Source: Cyclobacteriaceae bacterium (GTDB taxonomy: Bacteria > Bacteroidota > Bacteroidia > Cytophagales > Cyclobacteriaceae). From it: a stretch of 64,000 nucleotides of DNA. The notes beneath the pieces are model-generated. The model saw only the letters and a program-made list of their open reading frames with translations, was not told the DNA's origin and ran no database searches. The stretch spans positions 1 through 64,000 of the forward strand of contig JAGQYI010000047.1 of assembly GCA_020436165.1 (NCBI GenBank), given 5' to 3'. The translations under genes were made by a program, and so were the position numbers. Positions within the stretch are counted from its first letter, which is position 1. Each line of letters begins with the position of its first letter. Shown here one piece after another: positions 18,472 through 27,080 of the stretch.

Positions 18472-19455
18472 TTAATCCATTGGGGATACATTCTTCTTGG
18501 CAAGCTCAAGCATTTTATCGTAGGCTTCCGGATTAAGTTCCATTTGGAAATAACCAATAGGATTTACCTGCTTACCATTTTTGAGTACCTCATAATGCAA
18601 GTGCGTTCCTGCCGAGCGTCCTGTGCTTCCCATATAACCAATCAGCTGACCACGCTTAACAACATCACCTTCTTTTACCGCAAAAGGATTTGCTCTTTGC
18701 AGGTGGGCATATCTGGTTTCGTAGCCATTGCCATGGTCAATAAGAATTTGATTGCCAAATCCGCCAAATGTCATTCTGGCCAATATCACCTTACCATCCG
18801 CAGTGGCATATATTGGAGTTCCTTTATCGGCCATAAAATCAAACCCTTTGTGAGGCATCATTCTATGCAATACCGGGTTCATTCGCATGCCGTAAACAGT
18901 TGATAAGTGGTCAAGATCTTTATGCGAAACAGGCTGAATAGCTGGGATGTGCGACCATGTCCAGTCACGCGCTTCTGCATATTTAGAAAGTGTATCAAAA
19001 GAAAGATTTTGAACCGATAGCTGAGCTTTAAGTTTAGCTATCTTCTTATATTGATCAACCACCTGATCCCTGAAAATAAGATTTTCACTGGATTCATCGT
19101 CAATTATTTCGCTACCTCCTATACCCGCTTCGCGAACATCGTTTGAAAGGGAGTCCAATTCGAGAATTTCTCTCAGATCTTCATCATCTACCTGCATGGC
19201 GCTAAGCGCATTTTTGATATTTTTTTCCTGTATATCAAGGTAAGCCCATTTTTGATCGAGCAAATGACGTTCAGCGTCTAAGGATATTTCCTTGGGCGTA
19301 GGGTAATAATTAAAAACAGCCAACAGTGAGGCAGACGCAACAACCGAAGCTCCGATCAAATAAAAAAAGGCACGAAAAAACCTCTTCCTCTTTGAGGGAA
19401 CAACTACTTCATATCTGCACGTATCCTCGTTGTAGTAATATTTGGTTTGGTTCAT
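18472..19455 (-). CDS. M23-family peptidase with N-terminal membrane anchor, paralogue 1
   Basis: A 327-residue protein. A basic cytosolic tail contains KYYYNEDTCRYEVV at residues 5-18, followed by one transmembrane helix (about 26-47) and a helical, coiled-coil-like region. The LytM/M23 domain occupies the last 130 residues with zinc-ligand motifs HKGFD and HLHYE. It is expected to cleave peptidoglycan cross-links, or to regulate such cleavage, in the periplasm. It is a tandem paralogue of the next gene, 54 nt apart, sharing length and layout. Confidence 0.93.
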   Translation of the reverse strand: MNQTKYYYNEDTCRYEVVVPSKRKRFFRAFFYLIGASVVASASLLAVFNYYPTPKEISLDAERHLLDQKWAYLDIQEKNIKNALSAMQVDDEDLREILELDSLSNDVREAGIGGSEIIDDESSENLIFRDQVVDQYKKIAKLKAQLSVQNLSFDTLSKYAEARDWTWSHIPAIQPVSHKDLDHLSTVYGMRMNPVLHRMMPHKGFDFMADKGTPIYATADGKVILARMTFGGFGNQILIDHGNGYETRYAHLQRANPFAVKEGDVVKRGQLIGYMGSTGRSAGTHLHYEVLKNGKQVNPIGYFQMELNPEAYDKMLELAKKNVSPMD

Positions 19456-19483
19456 AAAAGCAGTCCAGGTCTAACGAACAGCG

Positions 19484-19496
19484 CCCTAATATAGGG
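19484..19496. promoter_or_regulatory. 13-bp palindrome between the two M23 genes
   Basis: CCCTA-ATA-TAGGG is a perfect short inverted repeat in the 54-nt gap between the tandem M23 genes, 28 nt upstream of the downstream gene. It is GC-flanked in an AT-rich gap and may be a protein-binding site. Too short to act as a terminator. Confidence 0.3.
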
Positions 19497-19509
19497 TAAA
19501 ATATTGAAA

Positions 19510-20493
19510 TTATCCAAGAGATTGGTTTTCTCTGGCTGCTAATTCAAGCAATTTCTGGTACTCTTCGTCTGTTACGTCCTGAATTATATATTGTATTGGA
19601 TCAATTTTTTTACCGTCTTTAATAATCTCGTAGTGACAGTGTGGAGCTGTAGAACCACCTGTACTACCCACATAACCGATCAGATCGCCACGCTTTACTT
19701 TTTGGCCTTTTTTAACGGCCAGCATTTGCATGTGCGCATACTTGGTTACATACCCAAAACCATGGTCAATTTCAACCTGGTTTCCATATCCTGTTTTTCT
19801 ATAACTGATTTCAGCAAGCTTAACCGTTCCAGCTCCTGTAGCATAAATGGGCGTTCCCCTGGGAGCCGAAAAATCCAGCCCGGTATGCATTTTCTTGATT
19901 TTGTAAATGGGGTGAATGCGCATTCCAAAACCAGAAGCCAATCGGGTTAATTCTTTATTTTGAATGGGTTGAATGGCCGGAATGGAAGCCAACATCTCTT
20001 CCTTGTGCAAAGCCAGATTTATAAGCTCATCGTACGATTTGGTCTGAACGTACATTTGTCGTTTCAACCTGTCCATACGCTTAAAGTCATCCACAATAAG
20101 GTCTTCCTGAATAAGGTCTTTGTCAAGCAGATCTTTGTATTTGTTGCTTCCTCCTGTTCCGGCAGTTCTCACACTTGCGGGAATTGGATCTGCTTCAAAG
20201 ATCATCCTGTACACATTGTCGTCTCTGTCTCTAAGATTTTGAAGCATTTTCTCCACATCTGCCATTTCATTGTCTAAAATGTCGTAATGCAGTTTTAACT
20301 CTTCATTCTCTTTCCGTAGCATTAATTCTTTAGGAGACTCAAAATACCTATTAAATACGAGCAGAATACCTATTGCAATTATCAACGAAACCGTAAGGAA
20401 TCCAAGGAGGTTAAGCGCTACGTCCCAGGCGCTTATAGACACCCGTTCGTATTGGCATGTTTCTGTATTGTATATGTATTTTATTCTTGCCAT
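19510..20493 (-). CDS. M23-family peptidase with N-terminal membrane anchor, paralogue 2
   Basis: A 327-residue protein of the same plan as its neighbour: cytosolic tail with KYIYNTETCQYERV at residues 5-18, transmembrane helix at about 28-48, a coiled-coil region, then an M23 domain with the metal motifs HTGLD and HCHYE. The catalytic set is complete, so it is probably an active peptidoglycan endopeptidase. It has its own strong promoter and is transcribed divergently from alaS. Confidence 0.93.
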   Translation of the reverse strand: MARIKYIYNTETCQYERVSISAWDVALNLLGFLTVSLIIAIGILLVFNRYFESPKELMLRKENEELKLHYDILDNEMADVEKMLQNLRDRDDNVYRMIFEADPIPASVRTAGTGGSNKYKDLLDKDLIQEDLIVDDFKRMDRLKRQMYVQTKSYDELINLALHKEEMLASIPAIQPIQNKELTRLASGFGMRIHPIYKIKKMHTGLDFSAPRGTPIYATGAGTVKLAEISYRKTGYGNQVEIDHGFGYVTKYAHMQMLAVKKGQKVKRGDLIGYVGSTGGSTAPHCHYEIIKDGKKIDPIQYIIQDVTDEEYQKLLELAARENQSLG

Positions 20494-20544
20494 TAAATTA
20501 GGCTTACGATATTTGTTCTAATATTTTTGCCTCCTAATAGCCTG

Positions 20545-20578
20545 CAAAGGTAACACAATTGAAAATTAAACTACAAAA
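20545..20578 (-). promoter_or_regulatory. Bacteroidota-type promoter for the M23 tandem
   Basis: On the minus strand TTTTG (20574-20578), a 21-nt spacer, then TACCTTTG (20545-20552) followed by CAGGC. Both boxes and the spacing fit the -33/-7 consensus TTTG / TAnnTTTG of the primary Bacteroidota sigma factor. The predicted leader is about 45 nt before the ATG at 20493. Confidence 0.65.
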
Positions 20579-20621
20579 TTGTTGAAACATAGCGTTTTAG
20601 CTAAAAATTGAGTGTAAGTCA

Positions 20622-23243
20622 ATGAATGCTACAGAGATACGACAGAAGTTTTTAGATTTTTTTGAAGGGAAAGGACATAAAATAGTACCATCCGCTCCAT
20701 TAGTTGTTAAAAATGACCCTACATTGATGTTTACCAATGCAGGGATGAACCAGTTCAAAGACTATTTTTTGGGCAACAAACAAGCGGAAAATAAACGTAT
20801 AGCCGATACGCAAAAATGCCTTCGTGTTTCAGGAAAACACAACGATTTGGAAGAAGTAGGTATTGACACCTACCACCACACCATGTTCGAGATGTTGGGT
20901 AACTGGTCCTTTGGCGATTATTTTAAAAAAGAAGCTGTTGAGTATGCCTGGGAGCTTTTAACAGAGGTTTATAAGTTGCCTAAGGAACGATTGTATGCCT
21001 CCTATTTTGGAGGAGACGAGGAGGAAGGCCTGGCTGCAGACAGTGAAGCCAAAGAGTTGTGGGCACAGTACCTTCCAGAGGATCGTATTTTGAGTGGGTC
21101 TAAAAAAGACAATTTCTGGGAAATGGGCGATACGGGCCCGTGTGGCCCCTGCTCAGAGCTGCATATTGATTTAAGGCCCCAGTCAGAAGTAGATAAAATG
21201 CCTGGCAGGGAATTGGTGAATAACGACCACCCGCAGGTTATAGAGATATGGAACCTTGTGTTTATCCAGTTCAATCGTTTGGCGAATGGCAGTTTGCAGG
21301 AATTACCCGACAAGCATGTGGACACAGGTATGGGCTTCGAGCGATTGACCATGGCCATCCAGGGCAAGCAATCCAATTACGATACGGATGTATTCCAACC
21401 GATGATCCAGTATCTGGCTAAAAAGGCCGGGGTTACTTACGGTAAGGCTGAAACTACCGACATTGCGCTTCGGGTAATTGTGGACCACATTCGTGCCATT
21501 GCATTTGCCATTGCCGATGGGCAATTGCCGTCAAATAACGGAGCAGGCTATGTTATCCGCAGGATCTTGAGGAGGGCAGTGCGTTATGGATTCCAGTTTC
21601 TAAACTTCAACGAACCCTTTTTAGCCGAGTTGCTGCCGTTTATGAAAGAGCAGTTTGGTAAGGTCTTCCCTGAGATAGTTGCCCAGGAAGAGTTTATTGG
21701 TAAAGTAATTACGGAAGAAGAATCAGGATTTCTACGAACACTTGAACTTGGCCTTAAAAAACTGAACTCGATCAAAGAAGAAATGGTCAAGTCGGGCTCA
21801 AAGGTAATTGAAGGGAAAATTGCTTTTGAATTATATGATACGTTTGGTTTTCCACTAGACCTTACCTCCCTGATTGCCCGCGAGAACGGACTAAGTGTGG
21901 ACGAAAAAGGATTTGCAGAAGAAATGAAGGCCCAGAAGGAGCGCTCCAAAGCAGATGCTGTCAAGGAAACAGGCGATTGGCATATAGTCAAAGATTCTGA
22001 CAAGGTTGAGTTTGTGGGATATGAACACTTAACTTCTACTTCACATATTTTGCGCTATCGTATCATTAAGCAGAAAGGAAAAGAGAATATCCAGATAGTG
22101 CTGGATAAAACGCCTTTTTATGCTGAAAGTGGTGGACAGGTAGGAGATACGGGTGTTTTGGTCTCAGCGAATGAGCGCATTAAAGTACTAGACACGCAAA
22201 AGGAAAATGACCTCATTGTTCACTTTATAGATAAATTACCTGAAAATATTTCTGCAGAATTTGAGGCACAAGTGGATGAACACCAACGCATCATGACCAT
22301 GAATAACCACTCAGCCACCCACTTAATGCATGCTGCATTAAGAAAAGTGCTCGGCACCCATGTGGAGCAACGTGGTTCTTTGGTTAATAGCAAACAATTG
22401 CGTTTCGACTTCTCTCACTTTGCAAAAATGACTGAGGAGGAAATTACAGAAGTAGAGCGTCTGGTGAATGAACATATTCGAATGAATATTCCTATAGATG
22501 AGAAACGCGATGTGCCTATTGAAGAAGCAAAAGCCATGGGTGCCATGGCCTTGTTTGGTGAAAAATATGGTGAATATGTGCGTATGATTATCTACGATAA
22601 AAACTATTCTGTGGAATTGTGTGGGGGTACCCACGTGCCGGCCACCGGTCAAATTGGGTTGTTCAAGATCGTGTCGGAGTCATCCATAGCTGCTGGTGTG
22701 CGCAGGGTAGAGGCCATTACAGCTGAAGAAGCAGAACACTATGTGGCAGAGCAGGATAAGCTGCTGCATCAGGTTCGTGAGCTTTTAAAGAACCCGAAAG
22801 ATGTGGTTTCTGCGGTTAATTCCCTGGTTGAAGAAAAATCTAAATTGGGTAAAGAACTGGAGGCTTTGCAACATGAAAAGGCTCAATCGGTTAAAGCCGA
22901 TCTAAAGGCAAAAGCCGAAAGAGGCGATGGCATGTGTAAGATCATAGCCAAAGTTTCATTGCCGGATGCCAATTCGTTGAAAAATCTTGCCCATGAGTTG
23001 AAGAGGGAGGAGAAAGGTCTCTTTCTTGTTTTAGCAGCTGAAATAGCCGGTAAGCCTCAAATTGCTGTAGCAATTGATGATGCGTTGGTCAACGAAAAAT
23101 CGTTGCATGCAGGCAACATGGTACGCGATCTGGCTAAAAACATAAATGGTGGTGGCGGTGGACAGCCTTTCTTTGCCACAGCGGGTGGAAGCAAGCTGGA
23201 GGGGTTGGATGACGTGGTAAACGAGGCGGAAAAACTGGTGTAG
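20622..23243 (+). CDS. alaS: alanyl-tRNA synthetase
   Basis: An 873-residue full-length AlaRS. The class II aminoacylation domain (residues 1-460) includes MFTNAGMNQFKDYFLG and GDTGPCGPCSELH. The editing domain carries HSATH and the zinc-binding CGGTH (ELCGGTHVPATG), followed by the C-Ala coiled-coil and a DHHA1-type domain ending in NGGGGGQP. It charges tRNA-Ala and clears Ser or Gly mischarges. It is followed after 1 nt by gatB, so the two translation genes are co-transcribed. Confidence 0.98.
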   Translation: MNATEIRQKFLDFFEGKGHKIVPSAPLVVKNDPTLMFTNAGMNQFKDYFLGNKQAENKRIADTQKCLRVSGKHNDLEEVGIDTYHHTMFEMLGNWSFGDYFKKEAVEYAWELLTEVYKLPKERLYASYFGGDEEEGLAADSEAKELWAQYLPEDRILSGSKKDNFWEMGDTGPCGPCSELHIDLRPQSEVDKMPGRELVNNDHPQVIEIWNLVFIQFNRLANGSLQELPDKHVDTGMGFERLTMAIQGKQSNYDTDVFQPMIQYLAKKAGVTYGKAETTDIALRVIVDHIRAIAFAIADGQLPSNNGAGYVIRRILRRAVRYGFQFLNFNEPFLAELLPFMKEQFGKVFPEIVAQEEFIGKVITEEESGFLRTLELGLKKLNSIKEEMVKSGSKVIEGKIAFELYDTFGFPLDLTSLIARENGLSVDEKGFAEEMKAQKERSKADAVKETGDWHIVKDSDKVEFVGYEHLTSTSHILRYRIIKQKGKENIQIVLDKTPFYAESGGQVGDTGVLVSANERIKVLDTQKENDLIVHFIDKLPENISAEFEAQVDEHQRIMTMNNHSATHLMHAALRKVLGTHVEQRGSLVNSKQLRFDFSHFAKMTEEEITEVERLVNEHIRMNIPIDEKRDVPIEEAKAMGAMALFGEKYGEYVRMIIYDKNYSVELCGGTHVPATGQIGLFKIVSESSIAAGVRRVEAITAEEAEHYVAEQDKLLHQVRELLKNPKDVVSAVNSLVEEKSKLGKELEALQHEKAQSVKADLKAKAERGDGMCKIIAKVSLPDANSLKNLAHELKREEKGLFLVLAAEIAGKPQIAVAIDDALVNEKSLHAGNMVRDLAKNINGGGGGQPFFATAGGSKLEGLDDVVNEAEKLV

Positions 23244-23244
23244 T

Positions 23245-24687
23245 TTGAAACAGCAGCAATATATTCCTACCATTGGTCTTGAGATTCATGTGCAACTGGC
23301 CACAAAAAGTAAGATCTTTTGTGGCGATGCTACTGAATTTGAAGCAAACCCTAATACCCAAACGAGTGCAATAAGTTTGGCGCATCCTGGTACGCTTCCA
23401 AAATTAAATAAAGAAGCAGTTGAAATGGCTGTGAAAATGGGGCTGGCCATCAATAGCCAAATTGCACCTCAGGTTGTCTTTGACCGAAAACATTATTTCT
23501 ACCCCGATTCACCTAAAGGCTACCAAATAACCCAGCATACTTTGCCCATTTGTAAAGGAGGAGATCTTGAGCTTGAACTTGCTGATGGAACCAAAAAGGT
23601 TATTCGCTTTCATCAAATCCATTTGGAAGACGATGCGGGTAAATCCACTCATGAACCGGATAGTGATAAAACCCTGGTTGACCTGAACAGGGCGGGAATG
23701 CCATTAATTGAAATGGTTACAGAACCGGACTTGTCATCGGCTGAAGAGGTTGGAGTTCTTTTGGAAGAGGTTCGGAAGATGGTTCGCTTTTTAGGTATCA
23801 GTGATGGGAATATGGAGCAAGGCTCCTTACGCTGTGATGCCAATATTTCCATTCGGCCTGCCCATACGGAAGAGCTTGGCAAAAAGGTGGAGATCAAAAA
23901 TATGAATTCCATTCGGTTTGTAAAAAAGGCGGTCAATTATGAAATAGAGCGCCAAACCAACTTGTTGGAAAATGGCAAACCGGTAGAGCAGGAAAGCAGG
24001 CTTTTCGATACCGATAAAGGCATAACACAAGGCATGCGCGAAAAGGAAGATGCCAACGACTACCGCTATTATCCAGAGCCCGACCTCGTGCCTTACAGAA
24101 TAACTCAAGAGTGGCTTTCAAAAATCAAATCCCAACTTCCCAAATTGCCTAAACAGCTTAAGTATGAGTTTATAGAAACGTATGGACTGCCGGAATACGA
24201 TGCAGGCGTACTTTCGGATTCTATGTTTTTATCAAGGCAGTTTGAGCTTCTGATGGATGAGAACGCTGATCCTAAAAGAGCTGCCAATTGGCTAATGGGT
24301 CCCATTCAAAGTTGGTTCAAGGAACAGAAAGAAGATACGCTGGAGCTGCCTGTTCATTCAATAGCTAAGGCAATAAATTGGGTAGAAGAAGGGAAAATGA
24401 GCGGCACCCAGGGAACTCAAAAGCTATTACCCGCGTTGCTTAGTAATTATCAGTTGGATTTAGAACAGTTTGCAAATGCAAACCACCTATTTTTGTCCAC
24501 CGATTCCAGCATGTTGGATGAAGCCATTGAATCAGTACTTAAAAGTCACCCGGAGGATGTTTTGAGATACAAGAAAGGTAAAAAGGGCTTGATTCAGTTA
24601 TTTGTCGGGAAGGTAATGGCAGCAACCAAGGGTAAAGCCGACCCTAAACAGGTGGTTGGCAAACTTCAGGAAGAATTAAATAAATAG
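23245..24687 (+). CDS. gatB: aspartyl/glutamyl-tRNA amidotransferase subunit B
   Basis: A 480-residue GatB starting at a TTG at 23245, one base after the alaS stop. The protein begins with the conserved TIGLEIHVQLATKSKIFC, so the start is well placed despite the rare codon. The family core DDAGKSTHE, LVDLNRAGMPLIEMVTEPD and RCDANISIR is intact, and the C-terminal YqeY-like tail domain is present. It acts with GatA and GatC to convert Glu-tRNA(Gln) or Asp-tRNA(Asn); those partners are not in this window. Translational coupling to alaS may compensate for the weak start. Confidence 0.97.
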   Translation: MKQQQYIPTIGLEIHVQLATKSKIFCGDATEFEANPNTQTSAISLAHPGTLPKLNKEAVEMAVKMGLAINSQIAPQVVFDRKHYFYPDSPKGYQITQHTLPICKGGDLELELADGTKKVIRFHQIHLEDDAGKSTHEPDSDKTLVDLNRAGMPLIEMVTEPDLSSAEEVGVLLEEVRKMVRFLGISDGNMEQGSLRCDANISIRPAHTEELGKKVEIKNMNSIRFVKKAVNYEIERQTNLLENGKPVEQESRLFDTDKGITQGMREKEDANDYRYYPEPDLVPYRITQEWLSKIKSQLPKLPKQLKYEFIETYGLPEYDAGVLSDSMFLSRQFELLMDENADPKRAANWLMGPIQSWFKEQKEDTLELPVHSIAKAINWVEEGKMSGTQGTQKLLPALLSNYQLDLEQFANANHLFLSTDSSMLDEAIESVLKSHPEDVLRYKKGKKGLIQLFVGKVMAATKGKADPKQVVGKLQEELNK

Positions 24688-24710
24688 AAGAACATATTAA
24701 AAACGTAATC

Positions 24711-25838
24711 ATGAAATACACATCCATTTTTTTTGTTGGCCTATTGGTTATTCTGGGATGTTCAAATGCTCAAACGAGTGATAAAGAACCAAGATTGACT
24801 ATTTCGGGAAAAGTAGAAAACCCACAACAGCAGGGAGTAATAACACTTAATGAAATTCAAAGATCGAGCGTTGTTCCTGTCGACACCATTGAATTGAACA
24901 GTGATAACACGTATTCATTTAAGTTTTACGGAGAGCCTGGGTTTTACCAGCTAAATTTTTATGGCATACAGGCTGTAACCGTAATTTTAGAGAACTCTAA
25001 CCTTACAGTAAATGTAGATGGTTCCGATCCTCGCGGATTCTATGAGGTGAGTGGTTCTATGGAAATAGACCAGATTAAAAAGTACAATGCCGATCAGGCA
25101 GCCGAATTTGGGGCTAAGGAGCAGGAGCTAAACGATAAGTATGTAGCTGCCAAGCAAGCAGGAGATGAGGCCTCTGCCTCAGCGGTTCAGCAGGAGTACA
25201 TGGACCTTTTGAAAGATAAGGAAAAACTCACCATTGCTACTATTAAAGAAGTTGGACCTAATCTCGTTTCTTTCCAATTGCTTAGTGGTCTTGATAAAGA
25301 TCGTAATGTGGATTTTATCGATAGTATGGCGCAAATACTGAACAAGAAATACCCTGATAAGTTTTTTATCCAGGATTTGGTTGACCAAATGCAGATTGCC
25401 AAAAAAACAGCAGTTGGTAAAGTAGCACCAGAAATAGCGCTGCCTACTCCTGAAGGCAATATTCTTAAACTTTCTTCTCTAAGAGGCCAGGTGGTTTTGG
25501 TGGATTTTTGGGCGCAATGGTGCAAGCCTTGTAGAATGGAGAATCCTAATGTAGTGGCAGCGTACAAAAAATACCATGATAAGGGTTTTACTGTTTATGG
25601 AGTTTCATTGGATAGAACCAAAGAGAAATGGGTGCAGGCTATTGAAGAAGATGGGCTTACATGGAACCAGGTCTCTGATTTGAAATACTTTAATTCAGAA
25701 GCTGCTCGTGAGTATGGGGTGGATGCAATTCCTTTTTCTATTTTGCTGGACCGAAACGGAGTTGTAGTTGCCAAGAACTTGCGTGGAGCTGCTTTGGACA
25801 AAGAGCTGGATAAGCTTTTTGCAGCGGAGGGTAAATAA
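24711..25838 (+). CDS. TlpA-like thiol:disulfide oxidoreductase with N-terminal DUF4369-like domain
   Basis: A 375-residue lipoprotein (lipobox I-L-G-C). The N-terminal part (about 25-130) resembles the DUF4369 beta domain common in Bacteroidota. A helical linker follows, then a thioredoxin fold with the active site WCKPC, Cys271 and Cys274. AIPFSILLDRNG provides the cis-Pro loop. It likely acts in the periplasm as a reductant or disulfide handler. It lies 23 nt after gatB and ends at a strong terminator. Confidence 0.92.
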   Translation: MKYTSIFFVGLLVILGCSNAQTSDKEPRLTISGKVENPQQQGVITLNEIQRSSVVPVDTIELNSDNTYSFKFYGEPGFYQLNFYGIQAVTVILENSNLTVNVDGSDPRGFYEVSGSMEIDQIKKYNADQAAEFGAKEQELNDKYVAAKQAGDEASASAVQQEYMDLLKDKEKLTIATIKEVGPNLVSFQLLSGLDKDRNVDFIDSMAQILNKKYPDKFFIQDLVDQMQIAKKTAVGKVAPEIALPTPEGNILKLSSLRGQVVLVDFWAQWCKPCRMENPNVVAAYKKYHDKGFTVYGVSLDRTKEKWVQAIEEDGLTWNQVSDLKYFNSEAAREYGVDAIPFSILLDRNGVVVAKNLRGAALDKELDKLFAAEGK

Positions 25839-25865
25839 AACTCAAACCCAATTCCAAAAGTAATT

Positions 25866-25888
25866 GCCCGGATAATCCGGGCTTTTTT
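25866..25888 (+). terminator. intrinsic terminator after the TlpA-like gene
   Basis: GCCCGGA and TCCGGGC form a 7-bp GC-rich stem with a TAA loop, followed by TTTTTT. It closes the alaS-gatB-tlpA transcription unit and reaches into the 3' end of the convergent gene that stops at 25887. Confidence 0.9.
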
Positions 25889-26393
25889 ATTTGTCAGGAA
25901 ACAACTCCTGTAGTTTTCCCCAAAGCTTAGCCTTTAGAGGCTTTTCATCAGCTAATTGAGCCAATGAATGTGAAAATAACCATTGAGCATTGCTATGATT
26001 GATGATTGTGTACTCATTGCATGATAAGTTGTAACTGGCAGGCGCTATGCCAAAAGCAATAACCTTCGAAGCAGTAATATTATCCTGCCATTTCTGCTTT
26101 GCAGTATGGTGATTAATAATGGCCACATCTTCAAGGGACAATCCAACTGCTTTTAAAATATTCAGAAGCAACGTTTCTTCAGAAGCATCAAGCGATTCCT
26201 CAGAAGTGTTTTCGTATAGAACCACCACTCCTTTTCTATTGGAACCTTTGAAAGCTATTGAATATGGTTCCGCTTCAGGTTCAGCGACTACAGGCGGCTG
26301 ACTTTCGCTGGGTAGGTTCATCGCTTTTTCCTTGAGGATGAAAAGCTCCTCATCAAAAAATAATCGTATCCCGGTTTCGTTGAGTGAATCCAT
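25887..26393 (-). CDS. conserved hypothetical protein, possible HolD (DNA polymerase III psi)-like
   Basis: A 168-residue soluble protein with no signal peptide. It has a short N-terminal helical segment (LNETGIRLFF), a Pro/Glu-rich linker, then an alternating beta/alpha domain: GVVVLYEN, a long helix (ETLLLNILKAVGLSLEDVAIIN), SKVIAFGIAP, and a last helix LKAKLWGKLQELF. The order of elements and several spacings (LGI near the start, LxALxxSxxxV, LWxxI near the end) resemble E. coli HolD. That is my reading by eye, not a demonstrated homology. It overlaps the thioesterase gene by 1 nt. Confidence 0.75.
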   Translation of the reverse strand: MDSLNETGIRLFFDEELFILKEKAMNLPSESQPPVVAEPEAEPYSIAFKGSNRKGVVVLYENTSEESLDASEETLLLNILKAVGLSLEDVAIINHHTAKQKWQDNITASKVIAFGIAPASYNLSCNEYTIINHSNAQWLFSHSLAQLADEKPLKAKLWGKLQELFPDK

Positions 26394-26911
26394 TACTGAA
26401 CATCCAGAAAAGTCCGCAATTCTTTGGCATCTTCAGGTTTCATACGCTTGGCAAGCACCAGGCGTAACTGCCTCCTACGTAAAGCACCGGCATACAATTC
26501 TTTTTCTTCTTCTGATTCGGGGATAACCTCGGGCACATCAATTGGTCGGCCCGATTGATCCACCGCTACAAATGTGAAAAAAGCCCGGTTGGTAATCTCT
26601 GATTTACCCCCCGGTATATTCTCCGATTTGGCACTTATATACACTTCCATCGAAGAGTTGAACGATCGGGTAACCTTGGCTTCCAGTGTCACCACATCGC
26701 CCAGGCTAATCGGCTTACCAAACGAAATATTGTCAACCGAAGCAGTAACCACAATGCGATTAGAATGCTTTTGCGCAGCAATGGCAGCACAAATATCCAT
26801 CCAGTGCATAAGTCGGCCTCCCATTAGGTTGTCAAGCGTATTGGTGTCGTTGGGTAGCACCAGCTCGGTCATGGTTACTTTCGATGAATTTGCCGTTTTC
26901 TTTTTTGCCAT
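26393..26911 (-). CDS. acyl-CoA thioesterase, hotdog fold (YciA/BACH type)
   Basis: A 172-residue single hotdog-domain thioesterase. The N-terminus MTELVLPNDTNTLDNLMGGRLMHWMDICAAIAAQKHS carries the family helix and the catalytic-region Asp. It is followed by VTASVDNISFGKPI, LGDVVTLEAKV and a Lys/Arg-rich C-terminal tail. It hydrolyses acyl-CoA in the cytoplasm. The gene overlaps the next gene by 1 nt and faces the TetR gene across a 168-nt divergent region. Confidence 0.93.
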   Translation of the reverse strand: MAKKKTANSSKVTMTELVLPNDTNTLDNLMGGRLMHWMDICAAIAAQKHSNRIVVTASVDNISFGKPISLGDVVTLEAKVTRSFNSSMEVYISAKSENIPGGKSEITNRAFFTFVAVDQSGRPIDVPEVIPESEEEKELYAGALRRRQLRLVLAKRMKPEDAKELRTFLDVQ

Positions 26912-27049
26912 AGATGCAGGTCAGTATTTTGAAGTGCCAAAGTTACAAACCAAAAAATTATCAATTTCTTCTCTCCCATATCTTTTTACCTATATAAAAC
27001 TGGATAAATAATTTTTGAAGAAAAATGAACACTAAGGATGTTGACTCTT

Positions 27050-27057
27050 TATATTTG
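27050..27057 (+). promoter_or_regulatory. candidate -7 element of the efflux operon
   Basis: TATATTTG matches TAnnTTTG, 22 nt before the ATG of the TetR gene. Its last bases overlap the left arm of the palindrome at 27054-27080, so a protein bound there would block transcription. No -33 box is evident. Confidence 0.5.
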
Positions 27058-27080
27058 ACTTTTCTAACAAAAAAGTCAAA
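27054..27080. promoter_or_regulatory. TetR operator candidate, perfect inverted repeat
   Basis: TTTGACTTTT and AAAAGTCAAA are perfect 10-bp inverted arms around the 7-nt centre CTAACAA. The site overlaps the -7 element and ends on the first base of the ATG at 27080. An extra TTGACT half-site is present at 27041-27046. The size, symmetry and position are those of an autoregulatory TetR-family operator. The binding protein is inferred to be the TetR encoded immediately downstream. Confidence 0.7.
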
